64,000 bases of DNA from Marinobacter caseinilyticus (lineage in GTDB: Bacteria; Pseudomonadota; Gammaproteobacteria; Pseudomonadales; Oleiphilaceae): contig NZ_WUQJ01000022.1 of assembly GCF_011074955.1 (NCBI RefSeq), forward strand, positions 100,595-164,594, read 5' to 3'. Below, piece after piece: positions 1-8,378 of this stretch; the stretch's first letter is position 1; every line of letters begins with the position of its first letter. Under the pieces are notes generated by a model. The model was not told the DNA's origin and made no database searches. It saw only the letters and a program-made list of their open reading frames with translations. The position numbers and the translations under genes are program-made.

Positions 1-201
1 TCCGTCACTGGACCTGAGAGATTCACGCGCCGTTTCAACGAAACCAGCCGCTTGCTCCTTCGGTGTGCCGACTGACGCGGTCGTCGACAACTCTTCGGAA
101 AGTCTTCGTGTTAGCGGTCCTTTTTGCCTGAGAGTTTCCGGGGCAGTTGCTCCTTCGGCGCCGGTCACACAGTTGTGCGACACAGTCTCTCCCGCTAACA
201 C
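1..201 (-). promoter_or_regulatory. Tandem glycine riboswitch (left edge may be cut)
   Basis: Read on the minus strand this is a two-aptamer glycine riboswitch. Aptamer 1 spans about 201 to 108: a perfect 10-bp P1 stem pairs 192-201 with 108-117, and inside it lie the family's conserved blocks GGGAGAGAC, GCGCCGAAGGAGCAA and AACTCTCAGGCAAAA. Aptamer 2 follows at once (about 107 to 5), with CACCGAAGGAGCAAG and ATCTCTCAGG. The element senses glycine and normally controls glycine cleavage or glycine/alanine transport genes. The controlled gene lies left of position 1 and is not visible, so its identity and whether the switch turns it on are unknown. No photolyase control is implied, because that gene points the other way. 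Confidence 0.87.
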
Positions 202-589
202 GTCTGATCTGCCATGACTGGCGATCAGTGTCACACGATAGCAAATAACTCAGTTCCGCAAAACCTGTACCTGCATTGACGCCGACAGGTTTGAAGTCTC
301 AGATCCCGGGCGGCAGAAAATAATGGGCGTCGGTCAGCCGTGGGACAAGCTCCAACCAGGTTTTCTCACCGCTGCGGTGTGTCGGCCTTCACGCGGGACA
401 ACCCGGTGCTGAGTTGGGTTCGCGACCATCGAGGCCGACGCAGTGTATCAACGCGCCTAAGCACTTGTTAAATTGGATGGCGTGCAACACGGGTACGTTG
501 CTTGAAGCCGCTCACGCCATGACCAGAAGGCGACCGCGCCTCAGTGGTTGTGATTCTGGCCGTATGATCGTCAACAGGAAGTGCATTAA
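202..589. other. Intergenic region between riboswitch leader and photolyase
   Basis: No convincing gene is seen. Short open frames here have no family resemblance and overlap each other. The part next to the riboswitch must hold its minus-strand promoter (around 215-260), but no consensus boxes are clear. Positions 381-439 hold a nested inverted repeat, listed separately. A good ribosome binding site, AGGAAG, sits just before the photolyase ATG. Confidence 0.5.
381..439. repeat. Nested inverted repeat, possible RNA hairpin
   Basis: GTCGGCCT at 381-388 is matched by AGGCCGAC at 432-439, a perfect 8-bp outer stem. Within the 43-nt loop AACCC (400-404) can pair with GGGTT (416-420). It ends about 150 bp before the photolyase start. 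There is no T-run on either side, so it is not a standard terminator. Its function is unknown. Confidence 0.35.
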
Positions 590-2065
590 ATGCAGATATT
601 TTGGCTCAAGCGGAATTTGCGACTTCAGGACTCTGAGCCGTTTTATCAAAGCATGAAAGAGTTTCGTCAGTTTGGTCCGGTCCTTCCGCTCTACATTCAC
701 GAGCCGAGCCTTATCAACCAGCCAGACGTCGCTCTGCAACATCAGAGGTTCGTCCAGGAAACGCTCCAGGCGCTTGATACCGAGCTCCGGGGGGTTGGCG
801 GACAACTGCTGCAGGTTACCGGTGAGGCGGTCGAGACGCTGGACAGGATACATCAGGCACGACCCATCCGGCGCATCTGCACCCACCGGGAAACCACGCA
901 GAATAGCCAGTATGCAAGAGACCGGAAGGTTCGCCAATGGTGCCTCGAGAACGGGATCGAGCTGGTTGAATTCGGACACAACGGGGTCGTGCGTGGTGCC
1001 CAAGAGGCCCTGTCATTCCCGGATTATTTTGCGGCGTCTGTGCGGGTAAAGCTGAAAGATCCGCGTGGTACCGACCTTACCGAACGTTTTGCCGAACCTC
1101 CTGTGGCGGCCAGCGCTGCCGCGTCGGTTCCCCTTGCCCGGGGCGACGATAAACCGCTGCGCCTGAGAGGTGGCAGACGGCAAGCGGAAAAGATGCTGCA
1201 GCGCTTTTTTACCGTCCGGAACATCCATCAGTACCCGTTTCAGTTATCGAGTCCCAACACGGCCTTTGAGGGCTGCGCTCGAATCTCTGCCTATCTGGCT
1301 TATGGAATTGTTTCCGACCGGGAGGTATTCCAAGCGGTCGATCGGGTTGTCACAGACGGCCATCAACGCCTTGATCAGAGCGAGTTTCAGACGCTTCAGA
1401 AGCGGGCCCGGTTCTTTCTCGATCGGCTCCTCTGGCGCCGCCAATACATTCAGGCGTTTGAAACCAATCCGCGGCTTGAAACAGAGTGCATGCTGGCGCA
1501 GTTTAACGGCGTTCGCGAGGCCGAATTCAATGCGGTGTTTTATGACGCCTGGACGTCCGGGACAACCGGTTTCCCCTATATCGATGCCGGCATGCGGTGC
1601 TTGCATGACACCGGGTGGATCAACATGCGGCTCCGGGCTACTTTGGTGTCGTTCGCGACCATGAACCTGTGGCTGCCGACCACGAGAGTCGCACAATTCC
1701 TTGCGACCCAGTTTCTGGACTACGACCCGGCGATTCATCATGTGATTCACCAGGTTGTCTCGGGAACCTCCACATTTGATGGCCTCATGGTGTATGACCC
1801 CATCAAGCAGGGCCAGGACCATGACGCCGAAGGGGCATTCGTGCGTCGATGGCTGCCTGAACTGGATGACCTTCCCGGCTCGGCCGTTCACGACCTGTCC
1901 CAAACCGCCCGTTGCCTGAGCGACAAAGCACGGGCCATGGGCTTGGCACCCTACCCGGCCGCTATTGTGGACCATCGGGTGACGGCCAATGTGGCTAAGC
2001 GCCGGGTCAATGATTTACAAAAAGGACGGCAGGACTCGGGGCACCGGCAAATGGGCCTACTCTGA
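590..2065 (+). CDS. Cryptochrome/photolyase family flavoprotein, divergent active site
   Basis: The 491-residue protein has the usual photolyase length and order: an N-terminal antenna Rossmann domain beginning IFWLKRNLRLQD, then a helical FAD domain with PYIDAGMRCLHDTGW near 325-340 and the late block FVRRWLPEL. By family it would bind FAD and either repair UV-damaged DNA with blue light or sense light. The region that in E. coli PhrB reads ANNGGWQW (N378 near flavin N5, W382 in the electron-transfer triad) here reads AIHHVIHQV at residues 381-389. The flavin-contacting Asn and that triad Trp therefore appear replaced by His, an alignment made by eye. It could be a cryptochrome-like sensor or a diverged repair enzyme. 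The ATG at 590 follows AGGAAG. It is a single gene, convergent with the metallo-hydrolase. Confidence 0.75.
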   Translation: MQIFWLKRNLRLQDSEPFYQSMKEFRQFGPVLPLYIHEPSLINQPDVALQHQRFVQETLQALDTELRGVGGQLLQVTGEAVETLDRIHQARPIRRICTHRETTQNSQYARDRKVRQWCLENGIELVEFGHNGVVRGAQEALSFPDYFAASVRVKLKDPRGTDLTERFAEPPVAASAAASVPLARGDDKPLRLRGGRRQAEKMLQRFFTVRNIHQYPFQLSSPNTAFEGCARISAYLAYGIVSDREVFQAVDRVVTDGHQRLDQSEFQTLQKRARFFLDRLLWRRQYIQAFETNPRLETECMLAQFNGVREAEFNAVFYDAWTSGTTGFPYIDAGMRCLHDTGWINMRLRATLVSFATMNLWLPTTRVAQFLATQFLDYDPAIHHVIHQVVSGTSTFDGLMVYDPIKQGQDHDAEGAFVRRWLPELDDLPGSAVHDLSQTARCLSDKARAMGLAPYPAAIVDHRVTANVAKRRVNDLQKGRQDSGHRQMGLL

Positions 2066-2097
2066 CTGTGGACCTGGAATGACTGTGGGCCCGGAAT
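2064..2097. repeat. Two-copy 17-bp tandem repeat
   Basis: Two direct copies, GACTGTGGACCTGGAAT (2064-2080) and GACTGTGGGCCCGGAAT (2081-2097), differ at two positions. The photolyase stop codon sits at the start of copy 1. The rest of the 2066-2339 gap between the two convergent genes shows no gene or clear terminator. Confidence 0.6.
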
Positions 2098-2339
2098 GAC
2101 ACCGATCCGATGCCGGCCGTATTCCGAGCCCGACCAGGCGGCCCACAGTGGCTGTGGAATCATAATAAAGTTGGTAGGTGGTAATATCGCCACCATCATC
2201 CTTAGTGGAATCAGGCGATCACGAACGTATCGCCGCACAGTATCCCCAAACTGATTTAGGACTTCTTGATCAAGTCCAATGACGGCTTCCATGGCGTAAA
2301 ACTCAGGAAAGAGCGATTCAGCACAAACGAACCGGTGCT

Positions 2340-3422
2340 TTATTCTACCCGATACCAACACACGCCCTTCGAATCGACAAAACGGACCACTTCTCTGGAT
2401 TTCCACAGGTAGTTCAGGCATGCCTGGGCTTCTCCCGTAGCCAGACTGAAAATCATGGGATCGTCTTCCGAGATCGGCCTGGTAAACAACAGCTCGAATA
2501 GGTCCACCACCCGCTTTGGAGACTCCCTAAGTGACTGTCGCAGCAATTCAAAGGAACGCTCCTGCTCAGCGATCAGAGCTTCGATACGGTTATGCAATCC
2601 CATGAAGCATTCCTGGTGTGCAGGTAGCACCAGTACATCATTGGGAATCTCCGCTCTCAGCCGGCGAAGAGACTCCAACCAATCGCTCATGGGGTCAGCG
2701 AATGGTTCCATCGGGGTTACGGAAACATTGGACGAGATTCTGGGTAATACCTGGTCACCGGAGATCAGCAGCTTCAGCTTCTCACAATAAAAGCAGGCAT
2801 GCTCCGGAGAGTGCCCACTGCCAATAACTACCCGCCAGCTATGTCCGCCAATAACATGGTGCTGGCCATGTTCCAGGCGATTATACGCCCTGGGCAACCG
2901 AAAAACGCGTCGTCCAAAGCTGCCATAATGGCTGCTGTAATTCAGAACAGCCGACTCCGACCACCCGGCACCGCGATGAAAGCTTGTGAAGTCGTTCGGC
3001 ACCCTGTCATCCTGGGCTTGTGCCTCAAGAATTCGACAGGTCATGTACTCCATTCGGGTCATCCAGAATTGTGTGGGCTGGGTGACAACAAGCCAACCCG
3101 CCATGCCAACATGGTCAGGATGCATGTGCGTGACAAACACCCGATGGATATCCGAGTGGCCTGACACTTGCCCGATCAGTGACGTCCAAGCGGATTCAGC
3201 TTCTGGGGTATACATGCCGGTATCAACCACCGACATGCCATCTTTATCCTTTAGTAACCAGACGTTGATGTGATCCAACTTGCCGGGCATGGGTATTCGG
3301 CTCCAGAACACATCCGGGGCAACCTCCACCAACTCACCATCCCCAGGAACACATTCCAGGGGATGGGTAATCCCGCCGTGGTCATCTGAAAATATTAGCT
3401 TGGCTTCCTCAAACTGCTCCAT
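2340..3422 (-). CDS. MBL-fold metallo-hydrolase
   Basis: This 360-residue protein is of the metallo-beta-lactamase fold. The metal-binding motif THMHPDH is followed by further family landmarks: VVDTGMY before it, GSGHSPEHACFY and SGDQVLP after it. Members hydrolyse thioesters, lactones or similar bonds with two metal ions; the substrate cannot be read from the sequence. The ATG at 3422 is chosen because it lies one base after the CoA-ligase stop, with GGAAAGAGG upstream. The longer open frame would run into the ligase gene. The coupling to the ligase suggests release of CoA from, or hydrolysis of, an intermediate of the same pathway. It is the last gene of the minus-strand operon that starts at 9212. 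Confidence 0.8.
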   Translation of the reverse strand: MEQFEEAKLIFSDDHGGITHPLECVPGDGELVEVAPDVFWSRIPMPGKLDHINVWLLKDKDGMSVVDTGMYTPEAESAWTSLIGQVSGHSDIHRVFVTHMHPDHVGMAGWLVVTQPTQFWMTRMEYMTCRILEAQAQDDRVPNDFTSFHRGAGWSESAVLNYSSHYGSFGRRVFRLPRAYNRLEHGQHHVIGGHSWRVVIGSGHSPEHACFYCEKLKLLISGDQVLPRISSNVSVTPMEPFADPMSDWLESLRRLRAEIPNDVLVLPAHQECFMGLHNRIEALIAEQERSFELLRQSLRESPKRVVDLFELLFTRPISEDDPMIFSLATGEAQACLNYLWKSREVVRFVDSKGVCWYRVE

Positions 3423-3423
3423 C

Positions 3424-5091
3424 TCAGGAAGCCTCTTTCCGGGCAGCTTCCTGAAGCTGCCGCCAGTTGATTTTTCCGGTGCCGGACTTGGGCAGCTCGT
3501 CGATGATCTCAACAGTTGTTGGCACCTTGTAAGCAGCCATGTTTTGCTTGCACCAGGCAATAATGTCATCTCCGGTAAGGGCATTGCTGGCACTCGGTTT
3601 CAAGACCACCATAGCCTTCGCCGTCTCCCCCCTTTTCAGGTCCGGCACGCCAATCACGCAAGCTTCATGGATATCGGGATGGTCATACATTATGCTTTCC
3701 ACCTCGGCCGGCCAGACTTTGAACCCCGAGGCATTGATCATCCGCTTGAGGCGGTCAACCATGAAAAAATAGCCTTCCTCATCCACATAGCCGAGATCAC
3801 CGGTTCTGAGAAAACGTTTGCCTTCCCGTTCCACGAAGGTCTTGGTGTTTGCCTCGGGATTGTTCCAGTACTCCAGCATCACCTGCGGACCGTGGAGGAT
3901 AATTTCGCCGGTCTCGCCTTCGGGCAAGTCTTCCAGTGTAGCCGGATCGACAATCCGTGCATCAGCGCCAAAACTGGCGATACCCAGGCACTGACGTTTG
4001 CCCCGTTCAACGGGGTTGCCCAGGATAAAGGCGGCGGTCTCGGTCAGCCCGTAAGCCTCATTGTAGGCAATCCCGAACTCGTCCTTGAGCTTGCGTGAGA
4101 TAGCTTCGGGCATGGCGGCGCCACCGCCCATCAACCGGAACAGGCTGGAAATATCGTGATCCCCCAGGCTCGGGTTGGAGAAGAAATCGACAATCATCGA
4201 CGGCGGCGCGCTCCACATATTTACCCCGTAGCGCTCAACCAGCAGCAACGCTGCCTCACGGTCCCAGCGCTGCATGATAACCACCGTCGAGCCGTTAAAA
4301 ATCGGTCCATTCATACCGCCTTGCATACCGAGAAAGTGGAACAAGGGTGCGATAGCAAGGGACGAATATACGGGTGACCCACCGCGCCACACGGCCGAGG
4401 CGGCTACCGAGGCCATAACGGTACCATGGGAATGTACGCAGCCTTTCGGGTGGCCCGTGGTGCCGGAGGTGTAAGCAATTACGCACAGATCATCGTATTC
4501 GCCTTCAAAGCGTGCCGGAGTCAACTCCCGGGTCAACACGTCCTGCCAAAGGGTAATGTTCGTAGTGCCCAGGTCCTGCCTCGGTGCACTCACCGCAGCG
4601 GGTACTTGCATATCCAGGGTCGTGGTCAAATAATCCGAATAGGCATGCACAATGAGGTGTTCAATATCCCCGGATTGCACCAGTGGGTTGGCGTACTCGA
4701 AGAGTTCCTGCGCGGCGAGTAATGTCTTTGCTCCGCTGTCCGCTACACAGTATCGGAGCTCATCCTCCAGGTTCATTGGATTGATCGGAACCACCACGGC
4801 CTGGGCACGCAGAATGGCGTAGTACCCCACCATGTACTGGGGGCAATTCTGAGAGTACAGGGCAACCCGGTCACCCGGTTTGATCCCACATACCTGTTGC
4901 AGATAGCCCGCCATAGCCTCCACCTGCCGCAGAAACGCACCGTAGCTGAGCGTGTACCCGTAAAACACAATCGCAGGCTTGTCCGGATAACGTGTTGCCG
5001 CCACTTCCAGGTTGTAATAAAGGCTGGTTTTGGGTAGATCGAGCGACCGCGGCAGCCCTTTGGGCCAGTATTTGCTGCTTCCGGAATTCAT
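3424..5091 (-). CDS. Acyl-CoA ligase (AMP-forming)
   Basis: The 555 residues form a complete ANL-superfamily enzyme, which activates a carboxylic acid to its CoA thioester with ATP. The phosphate-binding loop YTSGTTGHPKG is near residue 210. NEAYGLTETA is the A5-type motif and GDLGYVDEEGYFFMVDR the hinge region. The catalytic lysine is in PKSGTGKINWRQL near the C terminus. The ATG is preceded by AGGAG. The gene sits 30 bp downstream of the citramalyl-CoA lyase and shares one base of spacing with the hydrolase, so it belongs to the itaconate-type operon. P. aeruginosa's itaconate locus as I know it has no such ligase, so it may feed another acid into the pathway. The substrate is unknown; medium- or long-chain or methyl-branched acids are possible. 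Confidence 0.85.
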   Translation of the reverse strand: MNSGSSKYWPKGLPRSLDLPKTSLYYNLEVAATRYPDKPAIVFYGYTLSYGAFLRQVEAMAGYLQQVCGIKPGDRVALYSQNCPQYMVGYYAILRAQAVVVPINPMNLEDELRYCVADSGAKTLLAAQELFEYANPLVQSGDIEHLIVHAYSDYLTTTLDMQVPAAVSAPRQDLGTTNITLWQDVLTRELTPARFEGEYDDLCVIAYTSGTTGHPKGCVHSHGTVMASVAASAVWRGGSPVYSSLAIAPLFHFLGMQGGMNGPIFNGSTVVIMQRWDREAALLLVERYGVNMWSAPPSMIVDFFSNPSLGDHDISSLFRLMGGGAAMPEAISRKLKDEFGIAYNEAYGLTETAAFILGNPVERGKRQCLGIASFGADARIVDPATLEDLPEGETGEIILHGPQVMLEYWNNPEANTKTFVEREGKRFLRTGDLGYVDEEGYFFMVDRLKRMINASGFKVWPAEVESIMYDHPDIHEACVIGVPDLKRGETAKAMVVLKPSASNALTGDDIIAWCKQNMAAYKVPTTVEIIDELPKSGTGKINWRQLQEAARKEAS

Positions 5092-5120
5092 GCCTGTACT
5101 CCTGTTACTAATCTGGTTAT

Positions 5121-5945
5121 TTAATAGTGACCCCGAGCACGTTCGAGGATGGTTTTTGCCATCGCGATCACCGGGGCATCAACCATCTGCCCATCGACTT
5201 TAAAAGCACCCTCGCCGGACTCGGCCGCCGTCAGTACTTTCTCTGCCCACTTCACCTGCTCCTCATCGGGCGCAAAACCGGCCTGGACGGGGCCAAGCTG
5301 TTTGGGGTGGATGCACAACATGCCGGAGAAGCCCATATTCCGTGCCCGCCGCGCACGAGCGAGAACGGCCTCATAATCATCAAAAACCGGAAAAACCGTA
5401 TCAACGGGAGGCAGTAGCCCGGCCGCCCGAGAGCTCACCAGAATCTGATACCGGCATTGATCCAGGATGGTTTCGGCGCCAACGGTGTTGCCCTCAATGC
5501 CCAGGTCATCACTGAGATCAAGCCCCCCGTAACTCAACCGGTTAACCGAGGGCGAGGCGGAAATGGCGTGGATGGCCACCAGACCCTTGGCCGTCTCTAT
5601 CAGAGGAAGAACCGGCTTACCGGAACCCGCAACGAGGGTGATGTCTTCCGCCGATTCCGCTTTTGGCAGCATGATGCCGATGACCTTGTCCAGACGGCTG
5701 CAAAGCGCGAGATCGGCATCAAAAAATGCTGTATCACGGGCGTTAATCCGCACATAAATACCGGGACCATCATGCTGACTGAGAAAATCTTCCAACGCTT
5801 GTCGTGCGGTTTCTTTGGCACTCACCGGCACCGCGTCTTCAAGATCCACAATGACTGCGCCAGCACCGCTAGCCAGGGCCTTTGCAATCCGTTCCGGCCT
5901 CGAAGCCGGCACAAATAACATGGTTTTGAGATTATCGTTGGTCAT
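5121..5945 (-). CDS. ccl: HpcH/HpaI-family (CitE-like) citramalyl-CoA lyase
   Basis: The 274-residue protein has the CitE/malyl-CoA-lyase TIM-barrel pattern. MLFVPASRPERIAKAL opens it; the metal and substrate residues lie in DLEDAVP, VRIN, PLIETAKG and GGLDLSDDLG; and MLCIHPKQLGPV closes the barrel. Such enzymes split 3-hydroxy-acyl-CoAs of the malyl, citramalyl or beta-methylmalyl type with Mg2+. Because it sits with a CaiB transferase, an acyl-CoA dehydrogenase and a MaoC hydratase under a divergent LysR, as in the P. aeruginosa itaconate locus, (S)-citramalyl-CoA to acetyl-CoA plus pyruvate is the likely reaction. The exact substrate is inferred from context. The ATG is preceded by AGGTAA. 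The gap to the CaiB gene is 34 bp. Confidence 0.78.
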   Translation of the reverse strand: MTNDNLKTMLFVPASRPERIAKALASGAGAVIVDLEDAVPVSAKETARQALEDFLSQHDGPGIYVRINARDTAFFDADLALCSRLDKVIGIMLPKAESAEDITLVAGSGKPVLPLIETAKGLVAIHAISASPSVNRLSYGGLDLSDDLGIEGNTVGAETILDQCRYQILVSSRAAGLLPPVDTVFPVFDDYEAVLARARRARNMGFSGMLCIHPKQLGPVQAGFAPDEEQVKWAEKVLTAAESGEGAFKVDGQMVDAPVIAMAKTILERARGHY

Positions 5946-5979
5946 TGTCAGTTACCTGCTGTCGAGATTCTGTTGCTGA

Positions 5980-7179
5980 TCACACCACACCAGCACGCTC
6001 AAACTGTTCAATCTGATCATCGCCGTAACCCAGGTTCTGCAATATCGGCCGCGTGTGCTCTCCCACCGCAGGCACTGCCGATGCCGCTTCCGCAAACCAG
6101 AGCCCGGGGGTCTTCAATGCCGGCACCTCGCCAGCTGGCGTCATCACGTCAAACCAGCGGTCCCGGGCGCTCAACTGCGGATGCTTCCAGACCTGGTGCA
6201 TGTTATTAACGGCAGCGCTGGCAATGCCGGCGGCTTCAAGGCGACCGGTAACATCCGCCAGGGCCAGCTGTGAAAACACCTCCCGGATCAGGCCGTTGAG
6301 CTCGACACGGTTATCAGAGCGTTGAGGATTTGTGGCAAACCGCAAGTCCTCCGTCAATTCGGGAGCCCTCATCACCAGCTCGCAGAACCCGCGCCACTCC
6401 CGGTCATTCTGTAGTCCCAGCATCACGGTGTTACCGTCACCGACGGGAAACGGCCCGTATGGGTAAATTGTGGAATGGGAAGACCCAGCCCGGTCCGGGG
6501 CTGGCGCACCGTTATAGCTGTAGTACATAGGGTAACCCATCCACTCAACCAGGGCTTCCAGCATGGATATATCAATATGGCTGCCCTCCCCGGTTCTACC
6601 ACGCAGCAGCAACGCAGACAGAATACTGGTTTGGGCAGAGGTACCTGCGGCGATGTCTGCCACCGAACAACCGGCTCTCGCCATGCCCTCAGGTTCAGAG
6701 GTACCCGTAACAGATAGAAAGCCGCTCTCACTCTGGATCATCAGGTCATAGGCTTTCCTGCTCTCATACGGGCCTCCCTGGCCATAGCCCGAGATGTCGC
6801 AGACGGTGAGCCCGGGATAGCGAGGATGCAGGTCGGCAAATGACAGTCCCATCCGGGTCGTCGCTCCCGGCGCCAGGTTCTGGACCAGAACATCCGCTTC
6901 TGCCAGCAGCTGATGCAATATTTGCATCCCCTCGGTCGTTTTCAGATCAAGCGCCAGACTTTCCTTGGAGCGGTTGACCCAAACAAAGTGGGACGACAGA
7001 CCCTTTACTCGCCCATCATACTGGCGGGCGAAATCACCCTTGCCGGGCCGTTCGATTTTGATCACCCGGGCGCCCTGCTCCGCCAGATACCGGGTACACA
7101 AAGGAGCCGCCACGGCCTGTTCCAGGGCGATAACCGTTATACCCTCCAACGGCAATGGCCTGTTGTTGCTGTTGTTCAC
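5980..7179 (-). CDS. ict: CaiB/BaiF family CoA transferase, itaconate-CoA-transferase-like
   Basis: This family III CoA transferase (399 residues) moves CoA from a donor such as succinyl-CoA to a carboxylic acid through an aspartyl-anhydride intermediate. The catalytic Asp is likely the one in RKAYDLMIQSESG near residue 170. The N terminus (ITVIALEQAVAAPLCTRYLA, then KIERPGKGDFAR and HFVWVNRSKESLALDLK) resembles itaconate, mesaconate and citramalate transferases as I know them. The start is GTG at 7179, with GAGGAAC upstream; no ATG fits better. It lies in a five-step operon with hydratase, dehydrogenase and lyase, so it probably makes itaconyl-CoA or a related C5-dicarboxylyl-CoA. The choice of acid is inference. 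Confidence 0.75.
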   Translation of the reverse strand: MNNSNNRPLPLEGITVIALEQAVAAPLCTRYLAEQGARVIKIERPGKGDFARQYDGRVKGLSSHFVWVNRSKESLALDLKTTEGMQILHQLLAEADVLVQNLAPGATTRMGLSFADLHPRYPGLTVCDISGYGQGGPYESRKAYDLMIQSESGFLSVTGTSEPEGMARAGCSVADIAAGTSAQTSILSALLLRGRTGEGSHIDISMLEALVEWMGYPMYYSYNGAPAPDRAGSSHSTIYPYGPFPVGDGNTVMLGLQNDREWRGFCELVMRAPELTEDLRFATNPQRSDNRVELNGLIREVFSQLALADVTGRLEAAGIASAAVNNMHQVWKHPQLSARDRWFDVMTPAGEVPALKTPGLWFAEAASAVPAVGEHTRPILQNLGYGDDQIEQFERAGVV

Positions 7180-7214
7180 AAAAGTTCCTCACCTTCCCTT
7201 GTGTTGAAAAAGGC

Positions 7215-8378
7215 TCAAAATGAGCGAGGCAATTCCAGCAAGTGTTCGGCCACATAGGACAGAATCAGGTTGGTGGAAATCGGCGCTACCTGATATAGCC
7301 GGGTTTCACGGAACTTACGCTCAACGTCGTATTCGGTGGCGAACCCAAAGCCGCCGTGAGTCTGCAGGCAGACGTTGGCAGCCTCCCAGGAAGCTTCCGC
7401 CGCCAGATACTTGGCCATATTGGCGCTGGCACCGGCGTGGCGACCACTGTCGTATTCCTCACAGGCTCGCCAGCGCATCAGATCAGCCGCTTCGACGTTG
7501 ATGTGCGCTTTGGCAATGGGGAACTGGACGCCCTGGTTCTTACCGATCGGTCGGCCAAAAACTTCCCGTTCACTGGCGTATTTACGGGCTTTTTCGATAA
7601 ACCAGCGGCCATCGCCAATACATTCGGCTGCGATCAACGCACGTTCGGCATTCAAGCCATCAAGGATATATCGAAAGCCTTTGCCTTCCTCGCCGATAAG
7701 ATTCTCGGAGGGAATTTCCAGGTTATCGAAGAACAGCTCGTTGGTTTCGTGGTTCACCATGTTGGCGATCGGCTGCACCGTGAGCCCATTGCCGATGGCC
7801 TGATGCAGATCCACGATGAAAATCGACATACCTTCGGTTTTGCGCTGCACCTGATCCAGCGGGGTTGTGCGGGCAAGCAGGATCATGAGGTCAGAGTGCT
7901 GGACCCGGGAGATCCAAACCTTCTGGCCATTGACGGTGTACTTGTCGCCCTTGCGCACCGCCGTGGTTTTGATCTTGGTAGTATCGGTACCCGTCGTCGG
8001 CTCCGTGACGGCCATGGACTGCAGGCGAAGCTCCCCGGCAGCGAGTTTTGGCAAGTATTTCTGCTTCTGGTCCTCGCTGCCGTGGCGCAGCAGCGTAAAC
8101 ATATTGTACATCTGTCCATGCACGGTTCCGGAGTTACCACCGGCGAGATTGACCTCTTCTAGTATTACCGAGGCTTCCGATACACCGAGACCCGAACCGC
8201 CATATTCTTCCGGGATCATCGCGGCCAGCCAGCCGGCACGGGTCATGGCCTCAACGAACTCCTCCGGGAATGCCTTACGCTCCTCTACATCGCGCCAATA
8301 AGCGGCATCGAATTCCACACACAAGCCACGGACGCCTTCGCGGATATCGTCATACTTCTTCATAGCGGGGCTGGTCAT
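7215..8378 (-). CDS. Acyl-CoA dehydrogenase of the itaconate-type operon
   Basis: A standard-length flavin dehydrogenase (387 residues): MIPEEYGGSGLG, the substrate/FAD block VTEPTTGTDTTKIKTTA, and REVFGRPIGKNQGVQFPIAKAH are all present. The likely catalytic Glu lies in LNAERALIAAE, as in the isovaleryl-CoA type; the C terminus ends early (LELPRSF) without an EGT motif. The ATG directly abuts the stop of the hydratase gene, and its ribosome site AAGGAG lies inside that gene, so the two are translationally linked. P. aeruginosa PA0879 holds the same place in its itaconate cluster. The role there is not needed for itaconate itself, so a saturated precursor such as methylsuccinyl-CoA may be the substrate; this is inference. 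Confidence 0.78.
   Translation of the reverse strand: MTSPAMKKYDDIREGVRGLCVEFDAAYWRDVEERKAFPEEFVEAMTRAGWLAAMIPEEYGGSGLGVSEASVILEEVNLAGGNSGTVHGQMYNMFTLLRHGSEDQKQKYLPKLAAGELRLQSMAVTEPTTGTDTTKIKTTAVRKGDKYTVNGQKVWISRVQHSDLMILLARTTPLDQVQRKTEGMSIFIVDLHQAIGNGLTVQPIANMVNHETNELFFDNLEIPSENLIGEEGKGFRYILDGLNAERALIAAECIGDGRWFIEKARKYASEREVFGRPIGKNQGVQFPIAKAHINVEAADLMRWRACEEYDSGRHAGASANMAKYLAAEASWEAANVCLQTHGGFGFATEYDVERKFRETRLYQVAPISTNLILSYVAEHLLELPRSF

Noticed and set aside
1951..2421. 156-residue open frame on the minus strand
   Set aside because: It overlaps the photolyase end and the metallo-hydrolase end, has no family resemblance and no ribosome site.
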